This document shows positions 40,196-47,520 of a stretch of 64,000 nucleotides of DNA, piece by piece (the stretch's first letter is position 1; each line of letters opens with the position of its first letter). Source of the stretch: Rathayibacter caricis DSM 15933 (lineage in GTDB: Bacteria > Actinomycetota > Actinomycetes > Actinomycetales > Microbacteriaceae); NCBI RefSeq assembly GCF_003044275.1, contig NZ_PZPL01000002.1, forward strand, positions 124,001 to 188,000, read 5' to 3'. A program made the position numbers and the translations under genes. The notes below the pieces were generated by a model that saw nothing but the letters and a program-made list of their open reading frames with translations, was not told the DNA's origin and did not search any database.

Positions 40196-41107
40196 ATGAA
40201 GGTCACCGTCCTGGGAGTGCCGAACAGCGCCGGCGCGTACTGCGTGGGCGTCGAGCGGGCGCCCGCCGCGCTGCGGGAGGCAGGACTCATCGCGGCACTG
40301 CGGGCTGCGGGCGCCGAGGTCGTCGACACGGGCGATCTGACGATGCGCCGATGGTCGCCCGATCGCGAGAGTCCGTTCGCGCAGAACGTGGGCGAGGAGG
40401 CGAAGGCGATGCTCGAGCTCTCCGCGGCCGCTGCGGGGCTGTTAGCGGAGGGTGAGCGGATCCTGGTGCTCGGTGGCAGTTGCATGGTCGCCGTCGGCCT
40501 GTGCGCCGCGATGGCGGAACGCGGGGAGCGCCCACGCCTCGTCTACATCGACCGGCATCTGGACCTGAACACGCCGCACTCGACCACGGAGGGCTCCCTC
40601 AGCTGGATGGGCATGGCGCACGCTCTGGCCCTCGACGGCGCCGCCGCCGAGCTGGTCGTGGCGGCCGGCCGGCGGCCGTTGCTGCAGCCTCCGGATCTCG
40701 TGTATCTCGGAGCAGACCCCACGCGGGAGACGACCCAGTGGGAACGCGAGCAGGCCGGCGCCCTCGGTCTCGCGATCGTCGATCAAGCGGCACTCTGCGA
40801 CGACCCTCGAGGCGCGGCGCGACAAGCGCTCGGGATCCTCTCCCCCGGCCCGTTCGTCGTGCATCTGGACGTCGACGTCCTCGACTTCCTCGACGCGCCG
40901 ATCGCTGAGAACGTGAACGGGCGCAACAGCGGACCCACCATCGCCCTCCTCGAGCCCGCACTCGTCGAACTCCTCAGCCGTCCCGATTGCCGCGGGTTGT
41001 CGATCGGGCAGCTCGACCCCGCCCACGCGTCCGCCGAACCCAACGCGCTACCGCGGCTCGTCTCAGCCCTGGTCTCTGCGCTGACCTCCACACCGCGAGA
41101 CGACTGA
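40196..41107 (+). CDS. arginase-fold protein with altered metal site
   Basis: A 303-residue ureohydrolase-like protein. The first metal motif is degenerate (ILVLGGSCMVAVG, versus GGDHS), while RLVYIDRHLDLNTPHST keeps Asp, His and Asp, and VVHLDVDVLDFLDAP keeps the second Asp pair. Loss of the His/Asp pair in the first motif suggests a mononuclear or non-enzymatic member. Paralog of 36493 in fold only. ATG start with GAGAGGAG ahead. Confidence 0.72.
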   Translation: MKVTVLGVPNSAGAYCVGVERAPAALREAGLIAALRAAGAEVVDTGDLTMRRWSPDRESPFAQNVGEEAKAMLELSAAAAGLLAEGERILVLGGSCMVAVGLCAAMAERGERPRLVYIDRHLDLNTPHSTTEGSLSWMGMAHALALDGAAAELVVAAGRRPLLQPPDLVYLGADPTRETTQWEREQAGALGLAIVDQAALCDDPRGAARQALGILSPGPFVVHLDVDVLDFLDAPIAENVNGRNSGPTIALLEPALVELLSRPDCRGLSIGQLDPAHASAEPNALPRLVSALVSALTSTPRDD

Positions 41108-41218
41108 CAGCCAGGCAGTCACCGACGGCGCAAGGAACGTATCGGTGGAGTGCAGGCCGATTCGCCAGCGCGATCCCATCGCACCTCGGCGGCGCGGCCA
41201 GCAACTGCGGACAAACGA

Positions 41219-42274
41219 TCACGCAGTGGCCGAGGATGCTCCCATCCGGGCCTCCAGCGCCTTGAAGATCTCGCGAGCGATGTACCGCTTCACGCACCGC
41301 CGGATCTCGCGAGCCGTGCGGCCCTCAGAGGTGCGGCGATCGACATAGGCACGGGTGCGCTCCTCTGACACCATGCGCACACGGGCGACGACGTCGAGCG
41401 CGCGATTCAGTTGCCGGTCACCGCCTCGATTGAGGCGGTGTCGAGTCGTGTTACCTGACGACGCCGGGATTGGGCTCACTCCTGCGAGGGCAGCGAAAGC
41501 CGCCTCGTTTCGCACCCGACCCGGGTGGGAGTAGGCCGCGATCGCAACAGCCGCGGTCACCGGACCGACGCCGTAGATCTGCTGCACGCCAGGTGCGAGC
41601 AGCTCGACGAGCTCGGCCAGAGCTTCGCGGTTCTCGCGCATCTGTCGCCCCAATTCGATCACCGTCGACGCCAGTCGAACGGCCTCGCCTCGGATGATGC
41701 GCTGCGCAACATCGTCATGGTGTACGTCCAAGTCGGCGAGCTTCTGCACCCCGCGATCAGTGAGCGCTCGCCTGGTGTCGAGGCCGAAGTCTGCGGTGCG
41801 GACCAGCGCATTTAGCTGCTTGCGTGCGCTTGTGCGACGGATCTCCATGTCGCGGCGAGCGTCGAGCCTCACGCGAAGTGCGTTGCGTAGCCCGTCGGCT
41901 TTCGGGCGGATCAGTGCGTCGAGCTCGATGCCCATCGCCGAGGTCGCGGCAGCGATCGCGTCGATCTCATCAGTCTTGCCGCGGACGCGGCTCGACTTTT
42001 TCGGCGGACGTACCTCGCAAAATGCGACCTCGGCACGCTTCAATGCCCGGCCCAACGATGCACCGTAGGAGCCTGTGCCCTCCATCGCGAACAGCACCAA
42101 CCCACCCGCAAGATCTCGTGCCCAAGCGATCGCTCTATCGATCGCCGCCGTCGTGACCGGAAACGCTTTCGTTCCGAGGATCTCGCCGGTTTTGGTGGCG
42201 ACTATCGCGTAGGTGTGCGTTCGGGCGTGGGTGTCGACTCCGACGACGTGGTCGTAGTGGTGGGCGACGATCAT
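41219..42274 (-). CDS. IS110-family transposase (near-identical copy)
   Basis: A 351-residue recombinase: VVGVDTHARTHTYAIVATKT, FAMEGTGSYGASLGRALKRA, KTDEIDAIAAATSAMGIELD, and a C-terminal IYGVGPVTAAVAIAAYSHPG with ALAGVSPIPASSGNTTRHRL. It starts MIVAHHYDHVV like copy 1 and differs at scattered positions, so both copies may be active. Confidence 0.88.
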   Translation of the reverse strand: MIVAHHYDHVVGVDTHARTHTYAIVATKTGEILGTKAFPVTTAAIDRAIAWARDLAGGLVLFAMEGTGSYGASLGRALKRAEVAFCEVRPPKKSSRVRGKTDEIDAIAAATSAMGIELDALIRPKADGLRNALRVRLDARRDMEIRRTSARKQLNALVRTADFGLDTRRALTDRGVQKLADLDVHHDDVAQRIIRGEAVRLASTVIELGRQMRENREALAELVELLAPGVQQIYGVGPVTAAVAIAAYSHPGRVRNEAAFAALAGVSPIPASSGNTTRHRLNRGGDRQLNRALDVVARVRMVSEERTRAYVDRRTSEGRTAREIRRCVKRYIAREIFKALEARMGASSATA

Positions 42275-42292
42275 GCGGCCTCTTCTCCTCAG

Positions 42293-42518
42293 GGGTCATC
42301 CGGGTGGGATGCGCCGCGGAGGCATCTCTCTAACGAGTCACGCGACCGAAGTCGCGGACAACCTTCTATCAAGCCATCGCAGCGTCACGCCGGTATTGGC
42401 TGCTCGAACGGACGGGTCCCCGCCAAGACACTGCGGTCACGAGTGTGATGAGTCACGCCCGAGCGAGCCAGAACCAGCCTGACAGCCAGCACCAGGCCAG
42501 CCGAAACCATTAGAGAGT
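42293..42518 (-). ncRNA. candidate IS110 bridge-RNA region, copy 2
   Basis: Leader matching 22933-23157 over most of its length. Differences concentrate at 42388-42426, while the flanking blocks (ACCTTCTATCAAGCCATCGC and GAGTCACGCCCGAGCGAGCC) are unchanged. This fits a bridge RNA whose target loop has diverged between copies. Confidence 0.4.
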
Positions 42519-42560
42519 GTGAGGGGGTCGCCCCTCACGGGCCGGCCCGAAGGCCGGCCC
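42519..42560 (-). terminator. double-hairpin terminator of the ArdC-like gene
   Basis: GTGAGGGG/CCCCTCAC followed by GGGCCGGCC/GGCCGGCCC, 9 bp past the stop of the minus-strand gene. Same structure as 23160-23203. Confidence 0.5.
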
Positions 42561-42568
42561 GCCGCCTC

Positions 42569-43502
42569 TCAGCTCTCGCCGTCCTCGCTCTCGTGGTCGT
42601 CGGCGTCGAGGATCGCGGCGATGCGGTGCGCGGTGGTGAGCACGCGCGCGGCGGTGCCGCGGATCACGTCGGCGTCGCAGTTGCTCCACGACGCGACGTA
42701 GCCGACGCTGTACGCGCTCGCGTCGAACCCGGCCAGCCCGGCGGTGACGAACGCGACGGACTCGGCCTCGACCTCCATCACTCCGCGGTGCTGCGCGTAC
42801 TCCTCCAGGTCGTCAACGTGACCCATCAGCACGTGCGCCGTCTCGTGGATCAGGGTCTTCGCGGCCTGCTCCGGCGCGAGGGTGTCGCAGACGACGACCG
42901 TCCTCGGGGCGGGCGTAGCCGTGCGTTCCCTCGGGGAGGGTGCGACTCTCGACCGTCCATCCTTCGGCCTCGAGAGCGGCCGTCAGGGCCTCGATGACGC
43001 CGTGATCCTCGGCGCCGGTGAGCTTCTGCGCGATGTCGCGAGGATCCTCGGCGCCCTCGATGAGGTCGGTCTGCTCGATCACGAACACGGACACGAGCGG
43101 GTAGTAGGTCTGGACCTTCTGCCCCTTCTCGTCCGTGCTGGTCGTGGTGCCCTCCTCGGCCTCCTCGTCGGCGGCGACCTTCCGCTGAGCGAAGCCGAAA
43201 ATCTTGATCGCCTTCTCGCCCTTGCGCACCTGGCGGCCCTTCGCCTGCCACGCCCGGAATCCGGCGACGGCGGAGGCGTCGGGGCGCTGAGCGAGGATCA
43301 GCAGGAGGTTGCCCAGGCTGTAGCGGTGGAACGAGGACGCGAACGAGAGGAACCGGCGCCACTGGTCGGAGTCGCGCAGCGCCTCGACCTGCTCGGTGAT
43401 GCTCTCGTGCAGCGCGGCGGCCTGCTCGCGGCGCTCCTCCGGCGTGGTCCGGAGTGCGCGCTTCTTGGCGGTGGTCTTGCGGGCGGTGGTCGTGCTGGTC
43501 AT
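42569..43502 (-). pseudogene. ArdC-like antirestriction/zincin protein, frameshifted
   Basis: The N-terminal part (LHESITEQVEALRDSDQWRR, YSLGNLLLILAQRPDASAVA, GFRAWQAKGRQVRKGEKAIK) is the ArdC-type ssDNA-binding domain of plasmids. After GTHGYARPED the frame fails. In another frame the expected zinc metalloprotease motif follows: AAKTLIHETAHVLMGHVDD, with HExxH. One extra base near 42918 explains the break. ArdC proteins shield incoming plasmid DNA from restriction. The whole would be about 311 residues. Confidence 0.8.
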
Positions 43503-43592
43503 GGCGATTCTCCCTGTGCGAGGATCGACGCGACGGGTCCCGTGGTTCTAGTCCAACTACGGGGCTTTCGTCTTGTCTGATCGTTTTTTTGT

Positions 43593-43731
43593 GCCTCTCC
43601 GGCGGGAAGAACCGTTTGAGTGGAGGCGGCGGAGTGACGCCTATTCCGAACGAAATAAGGGAGCTTGCAACCGCGTTCGGAATAGGTGGCACGTAGCCGC
43701 TGGAGCGAAATAGGTTTGCACCGCGGAGAGG
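43593..43731 (+). ncRNA. structured element, copy C
   Basis: Outer helix GCCTCTCCGGCGG (43593-43605) with CCGCGGAGAGG (43721-43731). Inner helix CCTATTCCGAACG (43640-43652) pairs perfectly with CGTTCGGAATAGG (43674-43686); against copy A a G-C pair becomes A-U and a G-U pair becomes A-U. Apical loop GAAATAAGGGAGCTTGCAAC. Preceded by the hairpin GTCCCGTGGTT/AACTACGGGGC and a run of seven T. Upstream of, and divergent from, the ArdC-like gene. Confidence 0.65.
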
Positions 43732-43919
43732 AACAAAAAACCTCGGAGCAGCGCCGCGCAGCGGCTCCCCGTCGCCGCAGGCGACGTGCGCGAAGCGCAC
43801 CCCGCCCCGGGCGGAACACCGGGGAGGGTGAGGGGCCGGCCCCTCACGGGACGGCACCGCCGGCCCTCCCCCACCGAGAGCTGAGAGCCGCTGTCGGCGC
43901 CGGATGGGACGATGGCGGC
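43732..43919. other. plasmid-type intergenic repeat region
   Basis: GC-rich with a GCCGC-GCA-GCGGC hairpin (about 43750) and GTGAGGGG-CCGG-CCCCTCAC (43828), resembling the tails of the other structured-element copies. No gene seen. Confidence 0.45.
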
Positions 43920-44078
43920 ATGTGGGAGCTGGCACACCGGACGCGCGCGGAATCGGCATCGACGGTGGTGCACAGCAGCGCGGCGACGAGCGCCGATGCG
44001 ATCGCGGAAGTGCGCGCGGAGATCCCAGAGGATCACGTCATCGTGTACGTGCTCCGGGTCGACGGCGGCTCGGCGTAG
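43920..44078 (+). CDS. small plasmid hypothetical protein
   Basis: A 52-residue frame, MWELAHRTRAESASTVVHSS… ending VIVYVLRVDGGSA. ATG 43920. Composition is protein-like with a C-terminal strand, but no family is recognised and no strong ribosome site is seen. Convergent with the plasmid operon at 44082. Confidence 0.4.
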   Translation: MWELAHRTRAESASTVVHSSAATSADAIAEVRAEIPEDHVIVYVLRVDGGSA

Positions 44079-44081
44079 GGG

Positions 44082-44414
44082 CTATTCGACGTTCGCGCGC
44101 GCTTCGGCGTCGTTCTCGTCCGCGATGCGGACGAGCCGCTTCATCCTCGGGATGACGAAGAACAACAGGCCGATGTAGAGGGCGGTCGCGAACGCTTTGC
44201 CCAGGGCGGCGTCGGTTCCGTCGACCCATCCGGCGGCAATCCAGACACCCATCCCGGCCTCCATCAGGACGTAGGCGCGGAAGAGCTTGCGAGCGGTGCG
44301 TCCGCTCTGCCTCGGAAGGTTCCGGCCGGGCGTGCGGTACAGCGTCACGACACCGGCGAACAGGAGGACGAGGGCGATCCCGGTGAGGACGTTGGCGAGG
44401 AGGGAGTCGTACAT
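44082..44414 (-). CDS. small integral membrane protein of plasmid operon
   Basis: A 110-residue protein with three hydrophobic segments (VLTGIALVLLFAGVVTL, YVLMEAGMGVWIAAGWV, ATALYIGLLFFVIPRM) and a basic, acidic tail. ATG 44414. Last gene of an operon with SSB and NrdH-like genes. Unknown role, possibly conjugation or entry exclusion, though nothing in the sequence shows that. Confidence 0.6.
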   Translation of the reverse strand: MYDSLLANVLTGIALVLLFAGVVTLYRTPGRNLPRQSGRTARKLFRAYVLMEAGMGVWIAAGWVDGTDAALGKAFATALYIGLLFFVIPRMKRLVRIADENDAEARANVE

Positions 44415-44427
44415 GAGTGCTCTCGAT

Positions 44428-44814
44428 CTACTCGGCGGCCGGGGCGGCGCTGCGGCGCTGGGTGCGGCGCTCGGCCGTCGTGACGACGGCGGTCGCGCGG
44501 GTGAGGTTGGGGCCGATCGCGTCGGCCTCGACCACTCGGCCGGTGCGGCGGTTCTCTCCCTCACCCCAGGCGACAGTGTGCTCGTAACCCACGACAATCA
44601 CGCCGTCGCCCTTGTGAAGGGAGGCGAGCACGTGCTCGCCCAGCTCGAACTTCGCTTCCACGAAGTGCGTCGTCGGAGCCTCGTGCGCGGTCCACTCCCC
44701 TCCGCGGAACTCTCCCGTGTTCTCGATCACGCGCAGCTTCACGATCTGCACGCGGCCCGCCTGCACGGCCTCGGGGTCGGTGGCGAGGTTCCCGGTGATC
44801 GTCCTGGTGCTCAT
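44428..44814 (-). CDS. ssb: single-stranded DNA-binding protein
   Basis: A 128-residue OB-fold protein: MSTRTITGNLATDPEAVQAG, VQIVKLRVIENTGEFRGGEW and THFVEAKFELGEHVLASLHK, then GDGVIVVGYEHTVAWGE. Short plasmid-type SSB without the acidic DDDIPF-type tail. GGAG lies 8 bp before this ATG, so it can be translated separately, but the reading frame is also open upstream (see 44428-45156). Confidence 0.82.
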   Translation of the reverse strand: MSTRTITGNLATDPEAVQAGRVQIVKLRVIENTGEFRGGEWTAHEAPTTHFVEAKFELGEHVLASLHKGDGVIVVGYEHTVAWGEGENRRTGRVVEADAIGPNLTRATAVVTTAERRTQRRSAAPAAE

Positions 44815-45156
44815 CTGTCGTCTCCTGCTCGTTCGGTTCGTGGGTCGTCCCGTCGACGTCGGCGGGATCTCGTTCGCAGCATCGGCCGCGGGGGTGTCGG
44901 TGGGGGGCGTCTCGATGCCCCAGGACGCGAGAGCGTCGCGCCGGGTGACCTCGACGGGCGGCTCGGACAGCGCCCTGCGCTGCTCGAGCTCGGCGCGCGT
45001 CACGGCGACGCTCGGGAGACGCCGCTCGTCGCCGTAGGCGAGGCGGTAGTACCGATCCGCCTCGTTCTCCAACCAGTCGACCTCGCCCTGACGGTCCGCG
45101 CGACCGGCGAGGTACCCGGCCCGGTACTCGTCGCTCGAGGCGTCCGGGCCGGTCAC
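44428..45156 (-). CDS. uncharacterised N-terminal region read through into SSB
   Basis: From GTG 45156, whose GTGA overlaps the NrdH stop, a frame of 242 residues runs without a stop into the SSB. The first part (DEYRAGYLAGRADRQGEVDW, LENEADRYYRLAYGDE, VTRRDALASWGIETPP) resembles a separate small plasmid protein with a conserved YRAGYLAGRAD motif. Either the two are naturally fused or a stop has been lost. Confidence 0.5.
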   Translation of the reverse strand: MTGPDASSDEYRAGYLAGRADRQGEVDWLENEADRYYRLAYGDERRLPSVAVTRAELEQRRALSEPPVEVTRRDALASWGIETPPTDTPAADAANEIPPTSTGRPTNRTSRRRQMSTRTITGNLATDPEAVQAGRVQIVKLRVIENTGEFRGGEWTAHEAPTTHFVEAKFELGEHVLASLHKGDGVIVVGYEHTVAWGEGENRRTGRVVEADAIGPNLTRATAVVTTAERRTQRRSAAPAAE

Positions 45157-45383
45157 GCTGCGTGCTTCTCGATGAGGTCGGGGCGGAAGCCCGACCAGTG
45201 GTCCTCGTCGCTCGCAACGACCACCGGGGCCGCGGAGTAGCCCAACTCCTCCGTGACGTAGGCGAGCGCGGCGGGGTTGGTCGTGATGTCGACGGTGGTG
45301 TACTCGATGCCCTTCTTCTCGAGCACCCGGTAGGTCATGGTGCACTGCACGCACGACGGCTTCGAGTAGACGGTCAGAGCCAC
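45153..45383 (-). CDS. nrdH: NrdH-type glutaredoxin-like protein
   Basis: A 76-residue redoxin: LTVYSKPSCVQCTMTYRVLE with a CxxC active site (CVQC, typical of NrdH), VTEELGYSAAPVVVASDEDH and a WSGFRPD motif characteristic of NrdH. GTG 45383 is preceded by GGAGG. NrdH normally reduces ribonucleotide reductase; a plasmid copy next to SSB fits support of DNA synthesis. Confidence 0.85.
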   Translation of the reverse strand: MALTVYSKPSCVQCTMTYRVLEKKGIEYTTVDITTNPAALAYVTEELGYSAAPVVVASDEDHWSGFRPDLIEKHAA

Positions 45384-45682
45384 GGGTCCGCCTCCTTCCA
45401 GTAGTCGGCGTGGTCGTCGAACTCGTCGATGTTGCCCTGTGTGGAGTGCATGAAGAGCCACCAGTCGGCCGCCTCGTGGTGACCGGCCTTCTCGAGCATC
45501 TGCGCGATTACGGTCACCTTCGCGCAGGAGAGTGTCGGCGCGATCGCCCTCGCAACGTCCACGCTCGCGAGAGCTGCGGCGTAAGCGTCAGCGGCGGCGA
45601 GGAACGTGGCGACCGCTTCGCTGTAGTCAGCATCGGCGGCAAGGTACGTCGTGACGGCTTCGGTGTTTTCCGGCTTGGTCAT
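45374..45682 (-). CDS. plasmid-type hypothetical protein
   Basis: A 102-residue, Ala-rich, largely helical protein (AVATFLAAADAYAAALASVD, IAQMLEKAGHHEAADWWLFM) ending DHADYWKEADPWL. It overlaps NrdH by 10 bp and starts 4 bp inside the previous gene, so it is part of the plasmid operon. No domain recognised. Confidence 0.6.
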   Translation of the reverse strand: MTKPENTEAVTTYLAADADYSEAVATFLAAADAYAAALASVDVARAIAPTLSCAKVTVIAQMLEKAGHHEAADWWLFMHSTQGNIDEFDDHADYWKEADPWL

Positions 45683-46158
45683 CGCTGGGTTCCTTCCGGG
45701 GTGTGGTAGGCGTCGCCCTCGTCGTCGTCGGTGGCGTGCTCCGCGATCCACAAGTTTGCGGCCTCTCCCCTGCCTGCGGCTCGCAGGAGTCCGGCGAGGG
45801 CGTCGACCTCACTACAGTTCAGCCGCGCAGCGACGTCCCCGGCAAGGTCCCAACTCGCGAACATGTCTAGGAACGCCGCCAGGGCTTCCTCCACGCTCGG
45901 CGCCGGTGCGTCGGGTGTCACTCCCCTGGAGTCGATAGCAGGCGCGAGAAAGGCGATCAAAGCCTCCGCGAACGGGGATCCGTCCTGCTCGATCGCCAGC
46001 GCTCCGGGGGCGGCCGTCCCGGGCGGGCAGAGCGTGTTGCGGGCGTCCTCGAGGATCTCCGCGTCGGTGGCGGTGTCGTAGTCCGCGCTGGCCGCGCGCT
46101 GCGTGGTGCAGATGAGCGCGAGCTGCTCGGGGGTGGCCTGGCCCGTGTTGATGGTCAT
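45679..46158 (-). CDS. plasmid-type hypothetical protein (homolog of 23213)
   Basis: A 159-residue protein. The N-terminal half matches the gene at 23213 (GQATPEQLALICTTQRAASA, TDAEILEDARNTLCPPGTAA). The C-terminal half (LNCSEVDALAGLLRAAGRGE, then AANLWIAEHATDDDEGD) instead resembles the end of the neighbour at 45374 (GHHEAADWWLF). First gene of the operon; structured element copy D lies upstream. Confidence 0.62.
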   Translation of the reverse strand: MTINTGQATPEQLALICTTQRAASADYDTATDAEILEDARNTLCPPGTAAPGALAIEQDGSPFAEALIAFLAPAIDSRGVTPDAPAPSVEEALAAFLDMFASWDLAGDVAARLNCSEVDALAGLLRAAGRGEAANLWIAEHATDDDEGDAYHTPEGTQR

Positions 46159-46266
46159 GTTGTTCTCTCTCTCCCCCCGTTTCTTTGCCGGGATTCTCAA
46201 TCAGGTTTGTCAAGCCAGCGAGGGCTGTCTGTCTCGGTCGTTCTTCCTTCTCTCCCAGCGTTTTTT

Positions 46267-46452
46267 GCCTGGAAGGCACGTCGTGCCGAGCAGGGTCGGA
46301 GGCGGGAGCGCAACCCGGAGGGCGGAGGGGGAGAGGTTGTCGGCGCGATGGGAGGGAGCGCAGCGACCGCGTGCCGAGAACCTCGGAGGAGCCGGCCGCG
46401 CAGCGGCTTGCACGGACACCGGAGGCCCGTACGCTGCCGAAGGCTTCCAGGC
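46267..46452 (+). ncRNA. structured element, copy D
   Basis: Outer helix GCCTGGAAG (46267-46275) with CTTCCAGGC (46444-46452), a sequence unrelated to the outer helix of copies A-C yet still paired. Inner helix GAGGTTGTCGGCGCG (46333-46347) with CGTGCCGAGAACCTC (46370-46384), with one mismatch and one G-U. The loop keeps GGGAGCGCAGCGACCG. A GCCGC-GCA-GCGGC hairpin follows. TTTTTT precedes and AAAAA follows the outer helix. Confidence 0.6.
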
Positions 46453-46522
46453 AAAAAGGCGCGAAGCGCACAGCACCGCGCCGACCAGAGGTCGGCGTCC
46501 GCCTTGCAGCTAGGGTCGCGAT

Positions 46523-46972
46523 ATGGATCAGTTGCCACGTTTGGATGACGTCTGGACTACCCGGGACTACCCCGTTCTGGTCGCTGTCGCCCGGCTACTC
46601 GAGGAGCACGATCTCCTGCAGTCCAGCGACATCGCTACCTTCTGTGGCCGATCGCGACGGGATGTGGTTCTCGCGTTGACGAATCTCGGCCATCGACACC
46701 TCGTCGTCAAGGACGCGAGCACGTACGACGGTCGCGACAACTACGTCGCCGGGATCCGCCCGGAAGGACTGGAGGCGGTCGGCCAGTGGCCGAGTCCGGA
46801 CGTCGCCGCAGAACGACTCATCACTGCTCTTGATGCCCTGGTGGACAACGCACCGATGGACTCGCCCAAACGGAACCGATTGATCGCGATCCGAGACGGG
46901 CTCCTCACTGCCGGTCGCGACGTGATGGTCGACGTCGCGGCAGCGGTCATCTCCGGTCGCATCCCGACCTAG
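46523..46972 (+). CDS. hypothetical protein, helix-turn-helix-like
   Basis: A 149-residue protein. YPVLVAVARLLEEHDLLQSS followed by DIATFCGRSRRDVVLALTNL looks like a winged-helix region; DNYVAGIRPEGLEAVGQWPS and a C-terminal LIAIRDGLLTAGRDVMVDVA follow. Similar proteins are seen in actinobacteria without a known role. An IS5 element has inserted in its stop codon (TA of the target site), which leaves a TAG stop and the protein intact. Confidence 0.65.
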   Translation: MDQLPRLDDVWTTRDYPVLVAVARLLEEHDLLQSSDIATFCGRSRRDVVLALTNLGHRHLVVKDASTYDGRDNYVAGIRPEGLEAVGQWPSPDVAAERLITALDALVDNAPMDSPKRNRLIAIRDGLLTAGRDVMVDVAAAVISGRIPT

Positions 46973-47520
46973 GGCTTGTCTCCCATATGGCGTAGCCAGG
47001 TGAGGATGGCGCTGAGTGTGAAGGCGGCCCGGTAGGTGATCGCGAGCTTGTCGTATCGGGTGGCGAGGCCACGCCATTGCTTGGCAAGTGCGAAGGAGCG
47101 CTCCACGACGTTCCGACCGCAGTAGGCGGTGGCGTCGAAACCGGGTGGTCGGCCACCGCGCTGTCCGCGACGTTTGCGGGCGCCGATCTGGTCGCTCTTT
47201 TCTGGGATGACCGCACGGATCCCGCGGCGGCGCAACTCAGTTCGGATTACGCCGGAAGTGTAGGCGCGATCGGCGATGACCGCGTCGGGCCGCGTCCGTG
47301 GACGCCCGGGCCCGAGCCGGGGGACGTAGATCTCGGCGAGCACGTGAGCGAGCATGGCTCCGTCGTTACGCTGCCCGCCGGTGATGACCAACGCCAGCGG
47401 TCGGCCGCGCCCGTCGACGGCCTGGTGAATCTTCGTGGTCAATCCGCCGCGGGAACGGCCGATGCCATGCCCGGCCGGTTCAACCTCGTGCCAAGGAAGA
47501 TTCTTGTGATTCGATCCTGC
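46969..47520 (-). CDS. IS5-family transposase, orfB
   Basis: The downstream frame carries the second and third DDE residues: HGIGRSRGGLTTKIHQAVDG, DAVIADRAYTSGVIRTELRR (Asp) and NVVERSFALAKQWRGLATRY (Glu). It has no good start of its own and is expected to be made by a -1 shift from orfA, probably at a run of G near 47520. Its stop codon (TAG) is formed by the last base of the element joined to the TA target site. Confidence 0.78.
   Translation of the reverse strand, partial: AGSNHKNLPWHEVEPAGHGIGRSRGGLTTKIHQAVDGRGRPLALVITGGQRNDGAMLAHVLAEIYVPRLGPGRPRTRPDAVIADRAYTSGVIRTELRRRGIRAVIPEKSDQIGARKRRGQRGGRPPGFDATAYCGRNVVERSFALAKQWRGLATRYDKLAITYRAAFTLSAILTWLRHMGDKP

Larger units (their letters stand above)
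41219..42518 (-). mobile_element. IS110-family insertion sequence, copy 2
   Basis: Same unit as 21859-23157, inserted in the same orientation and also abutting the GTGAGGGGGTCGCCCCTCAC hairpin behind a plasmid gene. High nucleotide identity through the transposase and leader indicates recent transposition or duplication. Exact ends are not determined. Confidence 0.75.
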
